A stretch of DNA of 64,000 bases from Prinsepia uniflora (lineage: Eukaryota; Streptophyta; Magnoliopsida; Rosales; Rosaceae): NCBI GenBank assembly GCA_032719365.1, contig CM064870.1, forward strand, positions 24,680,738-24,744,737, read 5' to 3'. The notes under the pieces were generated by a model. The model saw only the letters and a list, made by a program, of their open reading frames with translations, was not told the DNA's origin and searched no databases. Made by a program: the position numbers and the translations under genes. Each line of letters starts with the position of its first letter. Position 1 is the stretch's first letter. Of this stretch, positions 32,383 to 44,089 are shown piece after piece.

Positions 32383-35300
32383 TGTAACGACCCGTCCCAA
32401 ATTCCTAGATTAGATTAGTGACTAATCACGATTAATGAGGTTAATCGGTGATTAGTAGAGCGAAATCGGACGCACAGTGCGAAATGACCGTTTTGCCCCT
32501 GATGGTGGCAAAACGTTGACTTTTTAATCGGGTGGTCAAATGGACTTTGACCGATGACCGTGACGTAGTTCGTGACGTCACGAGTTCATAGACAGGTGGC
32601 ACGTTCAATTCCGACGTTCGAGGAAGAAGTTAGGACGATCGGAAGTTTAGGGGCATTTTGGTAATTTTGGTTAAATGGGGTCAAATGTTGACTTTTTGAC
32701 CAAAAGGTCCGATGGCCGAGGGCCGAAGACCGTTACGTAGATAAGGACGATACGAATCCATAGGCAGGCGGCACACTGAAATCGGACTTCAAACGGGAGA
32801 GTTATGGGTCACGGAAGTTCGATTTCACTATGCACGAACTTCGAGACGGGGACGTTTCGACAAAATCTGATTGGGTGGATATTTTGGTGGGCCCCATGGA
32901 TGAGTGACAAGTGTCACTCATCCCATTGCTTTGATCCCCCAAAATGTGGATCTAAATAATTAAATATTATTATTTTAATTATTTTATAATTTAACCTAAC
33001 AACTATTAATCCTAACCATCCATTTCAACCCTACCTTTTAATCCTCACCCTTCATCTCTCATTCTCTCATCTGATCATCTCCTTCTCCCTTCTCTTCCAC
33101 GGCATCACCTTCATCATTCTTCTTTGTTTCTTCACACCCGAAACCCCCCCTTCACCATTTTCTTCATTTTCTCCAAAACAGCACACACACATACCACCAT
33201 TCCCTAGGAGATAAAATGACCGTGAGGAGGTGGTGAGAGGCTGAGGATGGCAAGCCACGGCCGGGGACGGTGGAGGACACGGCGGAGGAGAACCCGTGAG
33301 GTAAGAAAATATTTCAAATTTTGAAATTGAGTTTTGTTAATTGTTATTCGATTCTAAGGTTTAGGTTAGGTTGCTGGTAGCCCTAGGAGTCGAATAGGAT
33401 TAGTTTTGGGGATGGGGATGGCCTGGAACGGCCGTGAACGGCAGAGGAATGTACGGCGCCATGGCCAAGCTCGAAGGTATGGTTTTTGATGTTTTCCTTC
33501 CATTTTGATGTCATAGGACTGTAGGTTAGGATTAGAGGATGAAAATGGGACAAACGGGAAGCATTTTGGTGGTCGGACGGCGGAGAACCGGCCGGGTCAA
33601 ACCGCGGGTCACGGCGACCCGGTTGCAGACGTTCGGGTCGACCCGCGGGAGGGCAGGGATGACAGGTGACATCATCCTGCTGACGTCATCATGTTAGCGA
33701 TGATGTCAGCCTTGTCAGATCTGACAATGTCAGCTGACATGTCAGAAAATGGGCCAATAGGAGTGCGACACGTGTCACATGTCAGTGCACAATCAGCACT
33801 GACATGTCAGTGACGTGGCCCAATCAGGGGCTGACACGTGGCACCGACGTGGACCAGTGCCGTGATGACACGTGGCACATGTCACACTGCCGCGTGGCAC
33901 TGACCGTACAGTGACGTGGACCAATGGGAGCATGACACGTGGCACCTGTCAGAGTCTGACATGTCAGACCTGACAGCTGTCAGATGACGTCATGCTGACG
34001 TCAGCGATGACGTCAGCAGGTACTGTAGCAGGCGCGTGAAGCCCACGCGCAGCCACTTCAGACGGCGCGTGAGGGCGCGTGGCAGGGAATCTGGGGAAGG
34101 TTCCAACATACGAAATCATCTATTCGATGTAACGAACATTTTGGGATTGGTTTCGTGTCAATCGGACACCGTCTCAATATGTTTCGGGGCATCGGAAGGT
34201 TTAGGTTCGGTTTTAAAAGTAGTTAAAATACGGGAAAATTACGGGGCTTTGGTAGGAGGTTAATTAAGTAGTTAGTAACCTTCTATTACGATTTGGACAG
34301 GTTTGGGAGTCCCGGTGACGGTGATCGGCTCGGGGAGCCGTATGGCACGCAAATCGAGGCGGCAGCTCGGACGGTCTGTGAGTGGACTTTGTTTTCTAAA
34401 TTGGTGCATGCATAAATGTTTATTATATGTTTTATTACTTGTTTGATGATGCCATGGGTGCAATTCTATGTGGTTACGTATAAGCACGTATTTCGAGGTT
34501 TCGGCCTTATACGGTGCTTATACGGGTCTGTATTTCTGTATTGACTTAATGAACTGGATTTGGATTTCAAAATGATAAACTCGGGTATGAGACCCATTTG
34601 GTTTTGTCTCAGGCATATGACCTCAGATATCGGGCACGGTGCCCAACTGATGTCCTATGTTCGGGTACGAGACCCAGTCACTTTACGGTTTTGATTTCAG
34701 GTCAGGGAACCTTAAATGGATTCCCAGGTTCATGACGGTTTATGGGAACCGGCATGAACCCTTGTTATGGTATCATGGTTCATGACGGTGTTTATGGGAA
34801 CCGGCATGAACCCTTGTTATGTATTACGGTACATGACGGTTTATGGGAACCGGCATGTTACCTGATTATGGATATTATGGATCATGACGGTTCAGGGGAA
34901 CCGGTCCTGAATGGTTATGTTATGTATATATATGTGCATCTACCTTCCTTTACTTCCATTATCTCCTCCGGGGAGGGTCGTTGGCCTAGGTGGACCCATG
35001 AGTAGTCACGGAGCACCGACTGAGTGGAGTCACCCCCCAGTTGGGTTCCTTACTCTCAGGAAGGCTATGGTTACTATTATCTCGGATAGGGTCAGTGGTC
35101 TGCGGACATTGACCTTGACTTTGAGATGACTCGGATTGAGACCCGGGTAGCGCGCGCATAGCTTTGGATACCGTGACAGGATTGGTTGTGTGACTTATAT
35201 ATATGTATGTGATGGATATATGATATATGATATGTGGTGTGTACAGGTGTGCACGGGATTTGGGCAGTGAACCGTATGGTCGTTTTCATTGTGGTCCTTC

Positions 35301-35652
35301 CGACCTTAGTTTATATCTGATTTGGGCTTAGTTCCCATATATGATTTTTTTGGTTAAATGGTTTTCCAATGCATGCATGCTTTTTAGTGAAGGGTACAAA
35401 TGTCTTATGAAATGCTTTTATAAACTCTTGTTTTGTCCACTCACAGTTTTTAATGTTTTGACTGCCCTTCAGGTTGACATCGGATGTGGACTGTAGCAGA
35501 GACCGAGATATCACATACCTCCTCCGGATCCTGGCATACTCTGATAGCCCGGGAGGGCAAAGGACGAAAATATCCCTTGTCTGACACTTCGTGTCAGACG
35601 GGAGCAGGGTCATCCCGCACTAATCCCGGGGGGATTGGGATGGGTCCTGTCC
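32383..35652 (+). repeat. 3' LTR of element E
   Basis: Matches 25824-29086 with few differences. Palindrome 32898-32923, 11-mers 34377-34387 and 35435-35445, stem at 35388-35396 with 35463-35471, U5 hairpin 35579-35599. Confidence 0.93.
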
Positions 35653-35657
35653 CGTCA

Positions 35658-36089
35658 CTAGGTAAGGCCAAAACAGGAGCAGTGGTCAACCTTTCCTTTA
35701 GTTCCTGAAAGTTGTTTTCGCAATGCTCGGTCCAAACGAAGTTAACCCCTTTTCTCTTCAGGCAGGTCAAAGGGGCTGCAATAGTCGAGAAGCCTTCCAC
35801 AAAACGTCTGTAATACCCTGCTAACCCTAGGAAGCTTCGAACCTCAGTCATAGTCTTAGGTTGTTCCCAATTTGTGATTTCCTCTGTCTTTTGGGGGTCC
35901 ACAGTGATCCCTTTCCCTGAAATCACATGGCCTAAAAAGCCAACACTGTTCAGCTAGAATTGACACTTGCTGAACTTAGCGAACATCTGAGCCTTCCTCA
36001 ACCTTGCCAACACTAACCTTAGGTGTTTCTCATGTGCCCTTGCGCCTTTTGAATATACCAGAATATCGTCAATAAACACAATCACAAAC
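35658..36089 (-). pseudogene. Element C RT, thumb/connection part
   Basis: On the minus strand the frame with the catalytic FIDDILVYS (near 36060-36080) follows a frameshift near 36100, so the RT active site is in a different frame from the fingers/palm part. A TAG then stands where a Trp codon (TGG) is usual, near 35955. The connection region GITVDPQKTEEI and RSFLGLAGYYRRFVEGFS are clear, and the sequence runs to the insertion point of E. The RNase H continues at 25214-25818. Confidence 0.88.
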
Positions 36090-36890
36090 CTATCCAAATA
36101 GGAACACTCGATTCATCAAATCCATAAAGGCTGTAGGTGCATTGGTCAAACCAAAGGGCATCACTAAAAACTCAAAATGCCTATACCTGGTCCGAAAAGC
36201 TGTCTTCGGGACATCTCCCTCGGCGATCCGCAACTGATGATACCCAGACCTCAAGTCGATCTTTGGAAAGTACCTTGTTCCCTTTATCTGGTCGAATAGG
36301 TCGTCTATTTGAGGTAAGGGATATTTATTCCTCACTGTCACCTTGTTTAGTTGTCGGTAATCCAGACATAGTCTGAGACTACTCTCCTTTTTCCGCACGA
36401 ATAGGACTAGTGCTCCCCACAGCGATACACTCGGCCGGATGAAACCCAACTTGAGTAACTCTTGTAACTGTTCTCTTAGTTCCCTCAATTCTGCTGGTGT
36501 CATTCGATAGGGTGCTTGTGCAATAGGTCCAGTCCCTAGCAGTAGCTCTATTGTAAACTCAATCTCTCGGGGTGGGGGTAGTCCTAGTAAGTCTTCTGGA
36601 AACACATCTGGGAATTCCCGCACCATTGGTATATCTTCTATTATGGGTGTCGCAATACTCGTGTCCACTACATGCGCTAGATACCCTTGACAACCTTTCT
36701 TCAGTAACTTTCGTGTCGTGAGGGTCGAAACAATCCTTAGTGAAGATCCTGCGATGTCTCCTTGGAAAGTCAAGTCAGGTACGCCGGGACTCTGGATTAA
36801 CACTCTCTTTTTACTACAGTCCATCAACGCTCCATGCTCGGACAACCAATCCATACCAAGGATCACATCGAAATCATGTAAGTCTAACAA
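36090..36890 (-). pseudogene. Element C protease end and reverse transcriptase (fingers/palm)
   Basis: 266 residues open on the minus strand. Residues 6-15 are FDVILGMDWL, the protease end. RT follows from about residue 115: APYRMTPAELRELREQL, GALVLFVRKKESSLRLCLDYRQLN with the first catalytic Asp region, YFPKIDLRSGYHQLRI and MPFGLTNAPTAFMDLMN. RT makes the element cDNA from the packaged RNA using the tRNA-Met primer. It is separated from gag-protease by a one-base shift near 36897 and from its FIDD site by another near 36100. Confidence 0.92.
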
Positions 36891-36892
36891 GA

Positions 36893-37378
36893 TTAATCTG
36901 ACATCAATTCAAAATCCCCTAGCCTAACTGGACAGTTCCTTAACACCTGGTTAACTATATATACATCCCTAGTCGGGGTGCCAACCCCTAAGTCGTCCTC
37001 AAGTACAGACAACTCTCGATCCAACAATCCAGCACAACCACGTGAAATAAAAGAATGGGTGGCTCCCGGATCCAATACACGTACAGATACATCAAAGAAA
37101 GTAAGTGTACCTGTCACCACCTCAAGAGCAGTCCTGGCCTCCTGCCTAGTAATCGTGAACACTCGTGCCTGGGGTCCTGCTCCACGACCACGTCCTCGTG
37201 GTCCTCTGCGATCGCCTCGATAACCACTCTGTACTCTGACTCTAGAAGCATCTGACATGGTACTCGGCATCTGCCCTGCCACACTGCCACTCGACCATTG
37301 TGGGCATCCCCTCGATACATGACTAGTCTCACCATAAGTATAGCACGTCGTGTGCCTCATCCAGTTTGTAGACCCCAC
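36893..37378 (-). pseudogene. Element C gag zinc-knuckle tail and aspartic protease
   Basis: 161 residues on the minus strand. Residues 12-25 (about 37304-37345) read CYTYGETSHVSRGC: the CCHC knuckle with its second Cys replaced by Tyr. An RG-rich stretch follows (residues 54-68), then protease with VLDPGATHSFIS at 101-112; the active-site triad is D-P-G rather than the usual D-S/T-G. The frame ends at a TAA near 36895 caused by a one-base shift; the protease end continues in the next frame at 36090-36890. Confidence 0.87.
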
Positions 37379-38181
37379 AGAAGTGCCACTCTGCTGCGGT
37401 GCACTGTATCCGGCCCCACGGCCTCTCTCGAACCTGCCAAACCGACCACCACTAGATGATCCCCCACTGTAGGATGACTGTCCTCCGCTGAACCAGCCTC
37501 ACTTTGGGGCCCTGTGGCCCGAAGGTCCAGAAAAAGAACGGTCCCTGCGTCGTCCCAAATCAGTCTCCTGCTGGCGGTTGGCCAGCTTGTTTCCACCCTA
37601 GCTGCAACATCGGCTAATTCTTGAAGTGTAGTGAAAATCATCGTAGAAGAGGTCACCATAGCTCGGATATCGCCTCTCAGACCCTGCTCAAAACGACGAC
37701 ACCTTTCTGCCTCTGTCCGCACATACACCTCCGCAAACTTGGACAACCTCTGGAACCGCTGCTCATACTCCGCAACAGTCGAGATTCCCTGCAGGAGGTG
37801 TAAGAACTCAATCTCTCTCGCCTCGCGGAAGGCACGGGGATAGTACTAGTCCAAGAAGCGGCTCTTAAACTCCTGCCAAGTCACAACCAAGGCATCCCAG
37901 CCCAACAACTCCAGTGTGTACCACTACTCATGAGCCTCACCATCTAGTAGAAAGGTGGCTAACAGTACTCTCTTCTTAGGCGGACAGGACATCACCAAGA
38001 AAATCTTTTCCAGTCTCAGAATCCAACGGTGAGCCATCTCAGGATCGACTTCACCACTAAACACCGTGGCACCCAAGTGACATGCCACACCAATCAACGA
38101 ACTCCCGTCACTCAAATCTCCAGAGCCTCCACCGAGGCCCACCTCAGGTGGTGTAAACGAGGTCGCTCATCTCGGGGGCAT
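37379..38181 (-). pseudogene. gag: Element C gag, capsid part
   Basis: The minus-strand start ATG at 38181-38179 (MPPR) is followed by TGA as codon 5. Recognisable gag core: WILRLEKIFLVMSCPPKK, LLATFLLDGEAHE, then a stop, LGWDALVVTWQEFKSRFLD, a second stop, YYPRAFREAREIEFL, and YEQRFQRLSKFAEVYVRTE. The stops stand where Trp or Arg/Gln codons are usual (TGG to TAG, CGA to TGA), changes expected from cytosine deamination. A frameshift near 37480 separates it from the knuckle. Homologous to gag of F. Confidence 0.88.
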
Positions 38182-38271
38182 ACTGAACTGTTAAGAGGCA
38201 TAAATAATAACATTAGTACGATAAAACATGCGTGTCAATGTACCCTGTACAGACCGCTAACATAATGCTAG

Positions 38272-38283
38272 GCTCTGATACCA
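38272..38283 (-). other. Primer-binding site of element C (tRNA-Met)
   Basis: GCTCTGATACCA on the plus strand is TGGTATCAGAGC on the minus strand, three bases after the 5' LTR end. Confidence 0.95.
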
Positions 38284-38286
38284 ACT

Positions 38287-40960
38287 TGACAGGACCCGCC
38301 CCGTTTTCCCCCTAGGGACCACTGGGGAAGCCTGCTCCCATCTAACAAGTAAACCAAAATACCACAAATACCCTTCCAAGGGTTTTATTACACAAATACC
38401 CCTATTGGGGGTTCTAGATACACACCGGTGTGTGTTTCATAATACAACATGTCAGACAAGGGAAATGAGCATTATGTTCGTACTAATACAAAAATAAAGA
38501 TAAAACCTACCCTTTAGGGTAGTTTAAACGCAACAGTGATATTTATGCCTCGGCCCCGGAGTCGATGCCCTCTTCGGTTTCCTCTCCTGAAGGGTCAAGA
38601 AAACATTCAAAGTGTGAGTGGAAAAAAAATAAAACAGTTATAAATTCATTTAGAACATATATATATATAATTTGACCCTTCGTTTCTGTAAACATACATG
38701 CATTTAGTAGAAAACATAGAAATACGATCTATTAGTAAAAACATATGACAATTCTATACATATACATATATCTATACAAAAATACATCTGGGCACGTATA
38801 ACATCAATTCCAAAGTAACTATGTATCCACGATCCCTTCCTCGACATCGAAAGCAAGTTCGACGCCAACTCGGGGCACACAACCCCTAAGGAACAAATCC
38901 CTGAAAATGGTCGGGATTCATATCTAAAAGGCATGCACACCACTCGGGGTCTCACTCCGAGTCTACTCCCAGTAATTCTCCGTCTGGGAGGCTCTATCTC
39001 TGAACCTAGTCCGAGCTCTCCCCCGGATCTTGTTCAAGTACCCTCCGAAATCTGGTCCGGGACCACAACATAAGCTCCCACTCTTGGAACGGGATCCCTA
39101 TGGGGATACCCATTCTGGTTAGTGGATCGTGACCCTTCAGGTCGACGTCTGGAGGAGACCAATCCGCAGGCTGGAAGGGTATATACATAAGCGTATGAAA
39201 ACCATTGCAAATACCATCTTTTCAAATCATGTCAAACCTTTACCCAGAATTCGTTATAAACCAAATCTTTAGGTCAAAAGTCTCAAATCACCAATACTTT
39301 CATTAGTTCACAATTCATTTTGAAATATCGTTGACTCTCTCTAAAACCCGAGTCAACCCGCGTCAAATGGGTCTCAGGCCCGATATCTGTGCATTTCTTG
39401 AAATCCGTAATCCAATTCTCAAATCCCAATATCATAAAGCATTTAGCATAAAACAATTTAGAAAAACAAGTAAAAAAATTATGCATGTATTGAGTTAGGA
39501 AATCAACGGTCCACTCACAGCTAGTCCTTGTTGTGCTAACAAACCATTTACACCTATCCTGAAGATAATAACAACGTCTGAACCTGCCCAAACATACTTA
39601 AGGGTCATTAATTGACCATACTAGGTCTAGCATCCAAACTTAGAACGAAACCAGCCCGGGAACGCGCTCCGGACACGCTTGCAGAGGCTAATTTCCTCAA
39701 TTTGACCAACCTAACGATCTCCGATCGACACGAAACCACCGTCATTGGATTCGTATCGTCGAAACCTTAAAAATTACCAGTCCCACAAAAAATATTGTTC
39801 ACATGCGCCCCACATGCCTGGTCAACGTGCGGTCAACGGTACTATAGTACATGCTGACGTCAGCCCGACGTCATCCTCTAACATGTGTCAGATGACACGT
39901 GTCAGCCCGTGAATGGTCCCTGCTCTGACATCTCTAACAAGATGACGTCATCATGCTATCAGAACCGTGTCAGAATGATGACATCATCATCGGTGGACTC
40001 CTACCAAAGACTTAGACCACGGTTCGATTGGCCTGCACCGAAGTCCTGCGGCGCTGCTCGGTGGGAACCTACCGAAAAACCAGCGGCGAAGCCACCGTGA
40101 CCCACGGCCATGGCCCGCCCAAAAAACCCTCCTCCGGTCACCATTTTCATCGCGGTTTGGCTCTAACAACTCGTCTAAACCTACTCTAAAGGTCTAAAAT
40201 CATCAAAACTGGAAGAAGGGTTGAAATCAATACCTTAGCTCGAAGAAAAATCAACGAGGTTTCCCGGTTTCCTCTCCATAGTGTCAGGCAGCGTTGGCTT
40301 CGAACCAGCCCGTTGAGAGGTCCAGTCAGGCGTCTCTGGCGTCTCCGTGGTCTCCCTTGAGCTCGAGACTGAAGGTAATTGGGGTGGGTTGCACGATCGA
40401 TGTCCCTGTGTGCGTTGGCCCGTCTCGGTTTTTTGGGTGGTCGGGAAGGTTGCTGGTGGCTGCAGGCGGACGGAACGGGTGATGATGATGAAAATGATGT
40501 TCAGTGAGGGTGAGGGATCGTTCTAGGCTGAGAGAAAATGAAAGGGGAAGAAGAAATGGTTGGTTGTGTGCATTGGGGTTTCACGGCAAAGAGAAAACAA
40601 AGAGATTCATGTACCAAATTATTTGGGCTTTTGGGCTAGTTAGATGAGTGACATTTGTCACTCATCTGATTGGTTCAAGAGTCCAAGTTTGACCAGTCAA
40701 TTCAATTACCTGTCCCGTTTATCGAAAAACGTAATAGTACCCCGTAAAGTCCGTGACCCATAACTTTCGCTCCGGGTCTCCTAATTTGGCATGCCGCCTG
40801 TCTACGAATTCGGGGCGGCCCGATCTACGAAATGGTCAAAGGTTCAAGGTCATACGACGTTCCGGTTCAAAAGTCAACATTTTCCTTGACTAGGGTCAAA
40901 ATGGTCATTTTACATATAATTTTCATTTAATTAAATAATAATAAAATTCGGGTCGTTACA
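38287..40960 (-). repeat. 5' LTR of element C
   Basis: 2674 bases, matching 14981-17649. U3 palindrome 40642-40667, GTCCACTCACA on the plus strand at 39509-39519, its partner TGTGAGTGGA at 38614-38623, stem GAAGGGTCAA/TTGACCCTTC at 38589-38598 and 38672-38681. A TA-rich microsatellite-like run lies at 38658-38670. Confidence 0.93.
40642..40667. promoter_or_regulatory. U3 palindrome, C 5' LTR
   Basis: Same dyad as in the C 3' LTR, arms AGATGAGTGACA and complement around TT. Confidence 0.6.
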
Positions 40961-40965
40961 CCTTG

Positions 40966-41141
40966 AGTAGAACGCGTAGCTTGGAACCGTGACAGTGGTA
41001 TTGATTGTGACATCTGGGATGTCAGGCATCAGGGATGCCGAGGATTGGTTTTGGGCTGAGACCTACTTGAAATGGAGTTTTGGGTTGAGTCCCACGTGAT
41101 TTGATTTGGGCTCAGACCATCATGTACTAGTTTTGGGCTGA
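40966..41141 (+). repeat. 3' LTR of element B, part 2 of 3
   Basis: Resumes the B LTR text after C (TAGAACGCGTAGCTTGG matches TAGCACGCGTAGCTTG of the 5' LTR near 6990) and stops at solo LTR G. Confidence 0.88.
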
Positions 41142-43723
41142 TGACAGGACTCGCCCCAACTGGACTTTGATAACCGTGCCCGGTCCTGCTCCCGTCTGAC
41201 AAGTCAACTGAAGTCCCGAAATTACCTTTCAGCACCTGTCAGACAAGGGATAACTACACTGATTTTCGCTCATGACTCCGCCTCTTAATCAGCTCCGAAC
41301 GTCGTGTCACGGCTTGGAAGGTCATCAAAACAGAAAAGGTGTGATTGGACAAAAATAATATCTTTTAAAACACATTTCAAAATACATCATTTACCCTCCA
41401 GTTTATCAAACCATGCATGCATAGAATCAACATATGAATAAAAATCACTGGCTTTCCCGCCAAATCACATGAAAAGTATCAAATCCTGGCTCTCAAGCCG
41501 AACATATGAAAACATAATCACCTGGCCACAAAGACCAAAACCCGTACTCAATACCAGTACGCAATCACAATCAACATCAAACAGTACTATTCACAAGTGC
41601 ACAATCAATCAATCAATCCATCAATCTGCACTACTCACAAGTGCACAAACAATCACACAGTCACATCCGCACTACGCGTAGGCCACCATCCAGCCACAAT
41701 CTCGGGATAAGACACATTTGGGCTCAACCCTCGGGCTCAGTCACATCTGAGTGAACACATCCCCAAGCTCAGACACATCCGAGTGGTACATCCAAGCTTA
41801 GTCACATCCGAGAAGCTGGCTTACTGTAAAAGCAACTCACAATCATATCCCCCAAGCTCCGGTCGTCTGATTGATCCCCTAGCTTCGACCGTCTGGGTAC
41901 TCACAACCACAATGAAAACCATCCCGGGATTACATCCCAAAACATTTGCATCAAATCCTTGACTTCAAACCAAGTCAAAATCATTCCCAACCGGGTCTCA
42001 AGCCCAAATACCATTTGCACGTAAATTCGTAAAATCTCATTTGAAAACATTAAAATAATCCAGAAATCATCTTTGACTGGCCAATTAAGTAAAAATATCA
42101 TTTTTGAAACCTTTTTTACTCCGGGCCTAGCCCAAAATATCATTTGCACAAATAATCATTAAATCACAAATAATCATGTCAAATCATTGCAATTCAAATC
42201 ATGCCATAAATCATATAAAACAGTTAACTATGCATGCATATCAATTTATAAAACAAACGTCCACTCACACACCGTCCAAACCGCTCGCTTTCTGAGCTGC
42301 ACGCATTTCCGTAATTTCCAGTACTTTCTAGGAATCTCGAATCCTGTCCAAAATCATTATTCAGGGTCACTAATGACTCAATTAACATCATATTAATTTC
42401 CCATAATTTTTTGGGAATTAAATATGTATTTTAAACGTATATTAAAACTTCGGATACACAGAACACTATCGAAACGATATCCGACTTCCTCGAAACCAGT
42501 GCCAAAATGTTCGTTACATTAAAAGGAACAAGTATCACGGTTGAACTCACCTCGGGATTCGTGCCCACGCGCCCTCACGCACCGCCGCAAGCGGCTGCGA
42601 GTGGGAGCCACGCGCCTGCATAGTGTTTGGTACAGTGCATCGTTCTCACTCATTTTTCTGTTAAACGGGTTGTTCAGCCGCGTGTTGACCCGGTTCAATT
42701 CCTGCCAATTTCAACTTGAATTCCTCAATTGATCCACCACAAACATCGTAATCATCTTAATTATGGGCATATTTCCTTAATTTTAGTAGAACTTACCTCA
42801 ATTCAGTTGACTTCGAATTCAAAATATCGAAGAACAGGAACTGTTCATCCTTCAATCTCGATCAATTCTAGTTGTTTTTTTTGAAATTGATTCACTCAGA
42901 GGCTTCAAAGAACTCTTATGAACTTGTTTTCGATGCCAATTATAGCTTTAATTCCATCCAAGTAATCGAACTCAAAGATGAGTTTTCGAATTAAAACCAG
43001 GGTCTGTCTGGGCTCCTTTCTCTCCAATTCTCTTCGATTTTGGTGTTATTCAACTCGTTTAAGGTCCAATAAGTTCACCCAAACATTTGTTTCCACCAAC
43101 TAATCACACAAATCCGAATTCAAATTCAAGCTCTCAATCAAGGATTTCGGGTGGGGGTTTCGGGTTTGCTATACAGTTCCAGGAAACCCACTTCTTCAAA
43201 TACCTTTTTTTTTCCTCTCTAATTATCTCTCTATTTCTCTCACAAATCAATCAGACGGGGAGATTGAGGTATGCTATTTGAGAGCATACTGATGCTTTGT
43301 TTTTTTTTTGAGGGAAGCACACACGCGGTTGTTTTGTACAATTCAATCCAAATATCAGATAACAATCAAGCCACTAATCATCATCTGCATAGTGACATGT
43401 GTCACTCACAGACCTGCATGACTCACCAAAGCAGCTGAATCATCAGATCTTAGCCCAACCAAAATTACCATTTTACCCTTCTTTGACAAATTACCAAAAT
43501 TCCCCTCGCCTTCGCAGACCCGCAACTTTCACACCCGAACTCCGATTGACGCATGCAGTCTGTCTACGGATTCAGCGTCTCGAGACCTATCCAACGGTAC
43601 TTACGGAAAGTCCAAACAAGGTCCTAATCAAAAAGTCAACTTTTGCCCCCATAACAAAGGGCAAAATAGTCATTTCCTTCCAATTTTTCCAATTTTTATT
43701 TTACGAATTTCCGGGTCGTCACA
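41142..43723 (-). mobile_element. Solo LTR G (family related to F)
   Basis: 2582 bases, minus strand TGTGACGACCCGG at 43723 to GAGTCCTGTCA at 41142. Flanks GCTGA (41137-41141) and GTTAA (43724-43728) differ by two transitions; the B 5' LTR has GGGCTGAGACC here, so GCTGA is original. Palindrome AGTGACATGTGTCACT at 43390-43405, 11-mers 42259-42269 and (one mismatch) 41342-41352. CTCAG-TCACAT-CTGAG hairpins lie near 41730-41830. Confidence 0.87.
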
Positions 43724-43728
43724 GTTAA

Positions 43729-44084
43729 GACCCACGTGGATTTGGTTTTGGGCTAAGGCCCTAATGGTTTCATTTTGATAACTGGTTTTCGAATGCATGC
43801 ATGCTTTGTAGTGAAGGGCATAAATGTCTTCTTTTTATGAAATGTTTTATAAATTATTGGTTTCGTCCACTCACAGCTTTTTTATGTTTTTAATGCTCTT
43901 CAGGTTGATCGTGAATGCGGGCTATAACGGAGACCGAGACATCACACTCCTCCTCTGATCCTGGCACACTATGGAAGCCCGAGTTGGGCTAAGACTGGAA
44001 TTATCCCTTGTTTGACACTTTCTGTCAGACGGGAGCATGCACGTCCCGCTTTAATCCGGGGGGGATTTGGGATGGGTCTTGTCA
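43729..44084 (+). repeat. 3' LTR of element B, part 3 of 3
   Basis: Final part of the B LTR, with GTCCACTCACA at 43865-43875 and the local stem TGAAGGGCAT (43812-43821) against ATGCTCTTCA (43893-43902, one mismatch). Ends GGTCTTGTCA. Confidence 0.88.
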
Positions 44085-44089
44085 GGATT

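Larger units (their letters stand above)
25824..35652 (+). mobile_element. Element E: young LARD-like LTR retrotransposon inside C pol
   Basis: 9829 bases, TGTAACGACCCG at 25824 to GGTCCTGTC(C) at 35652; the last base is C where the 5' LTR has A. TSD CACCA (25819-25823) and CGTCA (35653-35657), differing by two transitions. LTRs of about 3.26 and 3.27 kb look about 98% alike in the stretches I compared by eye. Interior 3.3 kb, no intact gene. Same family as A and B by primer site, interior and polypurine tract. It sits between the RT and RNase H codons of C. Confidence 0.9.
14981..40960 (-). mobile_element. Element C: Tekay/Del-like chromovirus LTR retrotransposon, disrupted
   Basis: On the minus strand from GTTACA-complement at 40960 to TGACAG-complement at 14981, with a perfect TSD CCTTG (14976-14980, 40961-40965) inside the B 3' LTR. 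Order in its own direction: 5' LTR (40960-38287), primer site, gag, protease, RT, RNase H, integrase, chromodomain, polypurine tract, 3' LTR (17649-14981). E and F split it; without them it is about 9.9 kb, normal for the clade. Many stops and frameshifts make it inactive. Confidence 0.93.
4795..44084 (+). mobile_element. Element B: LARD-like Ty3/gypsy LTR retrotransposon inside A
   Basis: The ends are TGTAACGACCCG at 4795 and GGTCTTGTCA at 44084, flanked by AGATT (4790-4794) and GGATT (44085-44089), one transition apart. After removing D, C and G about 8.8 kb remains: LTRs of about 2.7-2.8 kb and a non-coding interior of 3.3 kb. Primer site, polypurine tract and internal sequence are of the same family as A and E. 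Its 3' LTR was hit twice, by C and by G. Confidence 0.85.

Noticed and set aside
35594..35652. C RT frame appearing to continue past 35652
   Set aside because: The extra codons are LTR sequence of E, read through the insertion point; not part of C.
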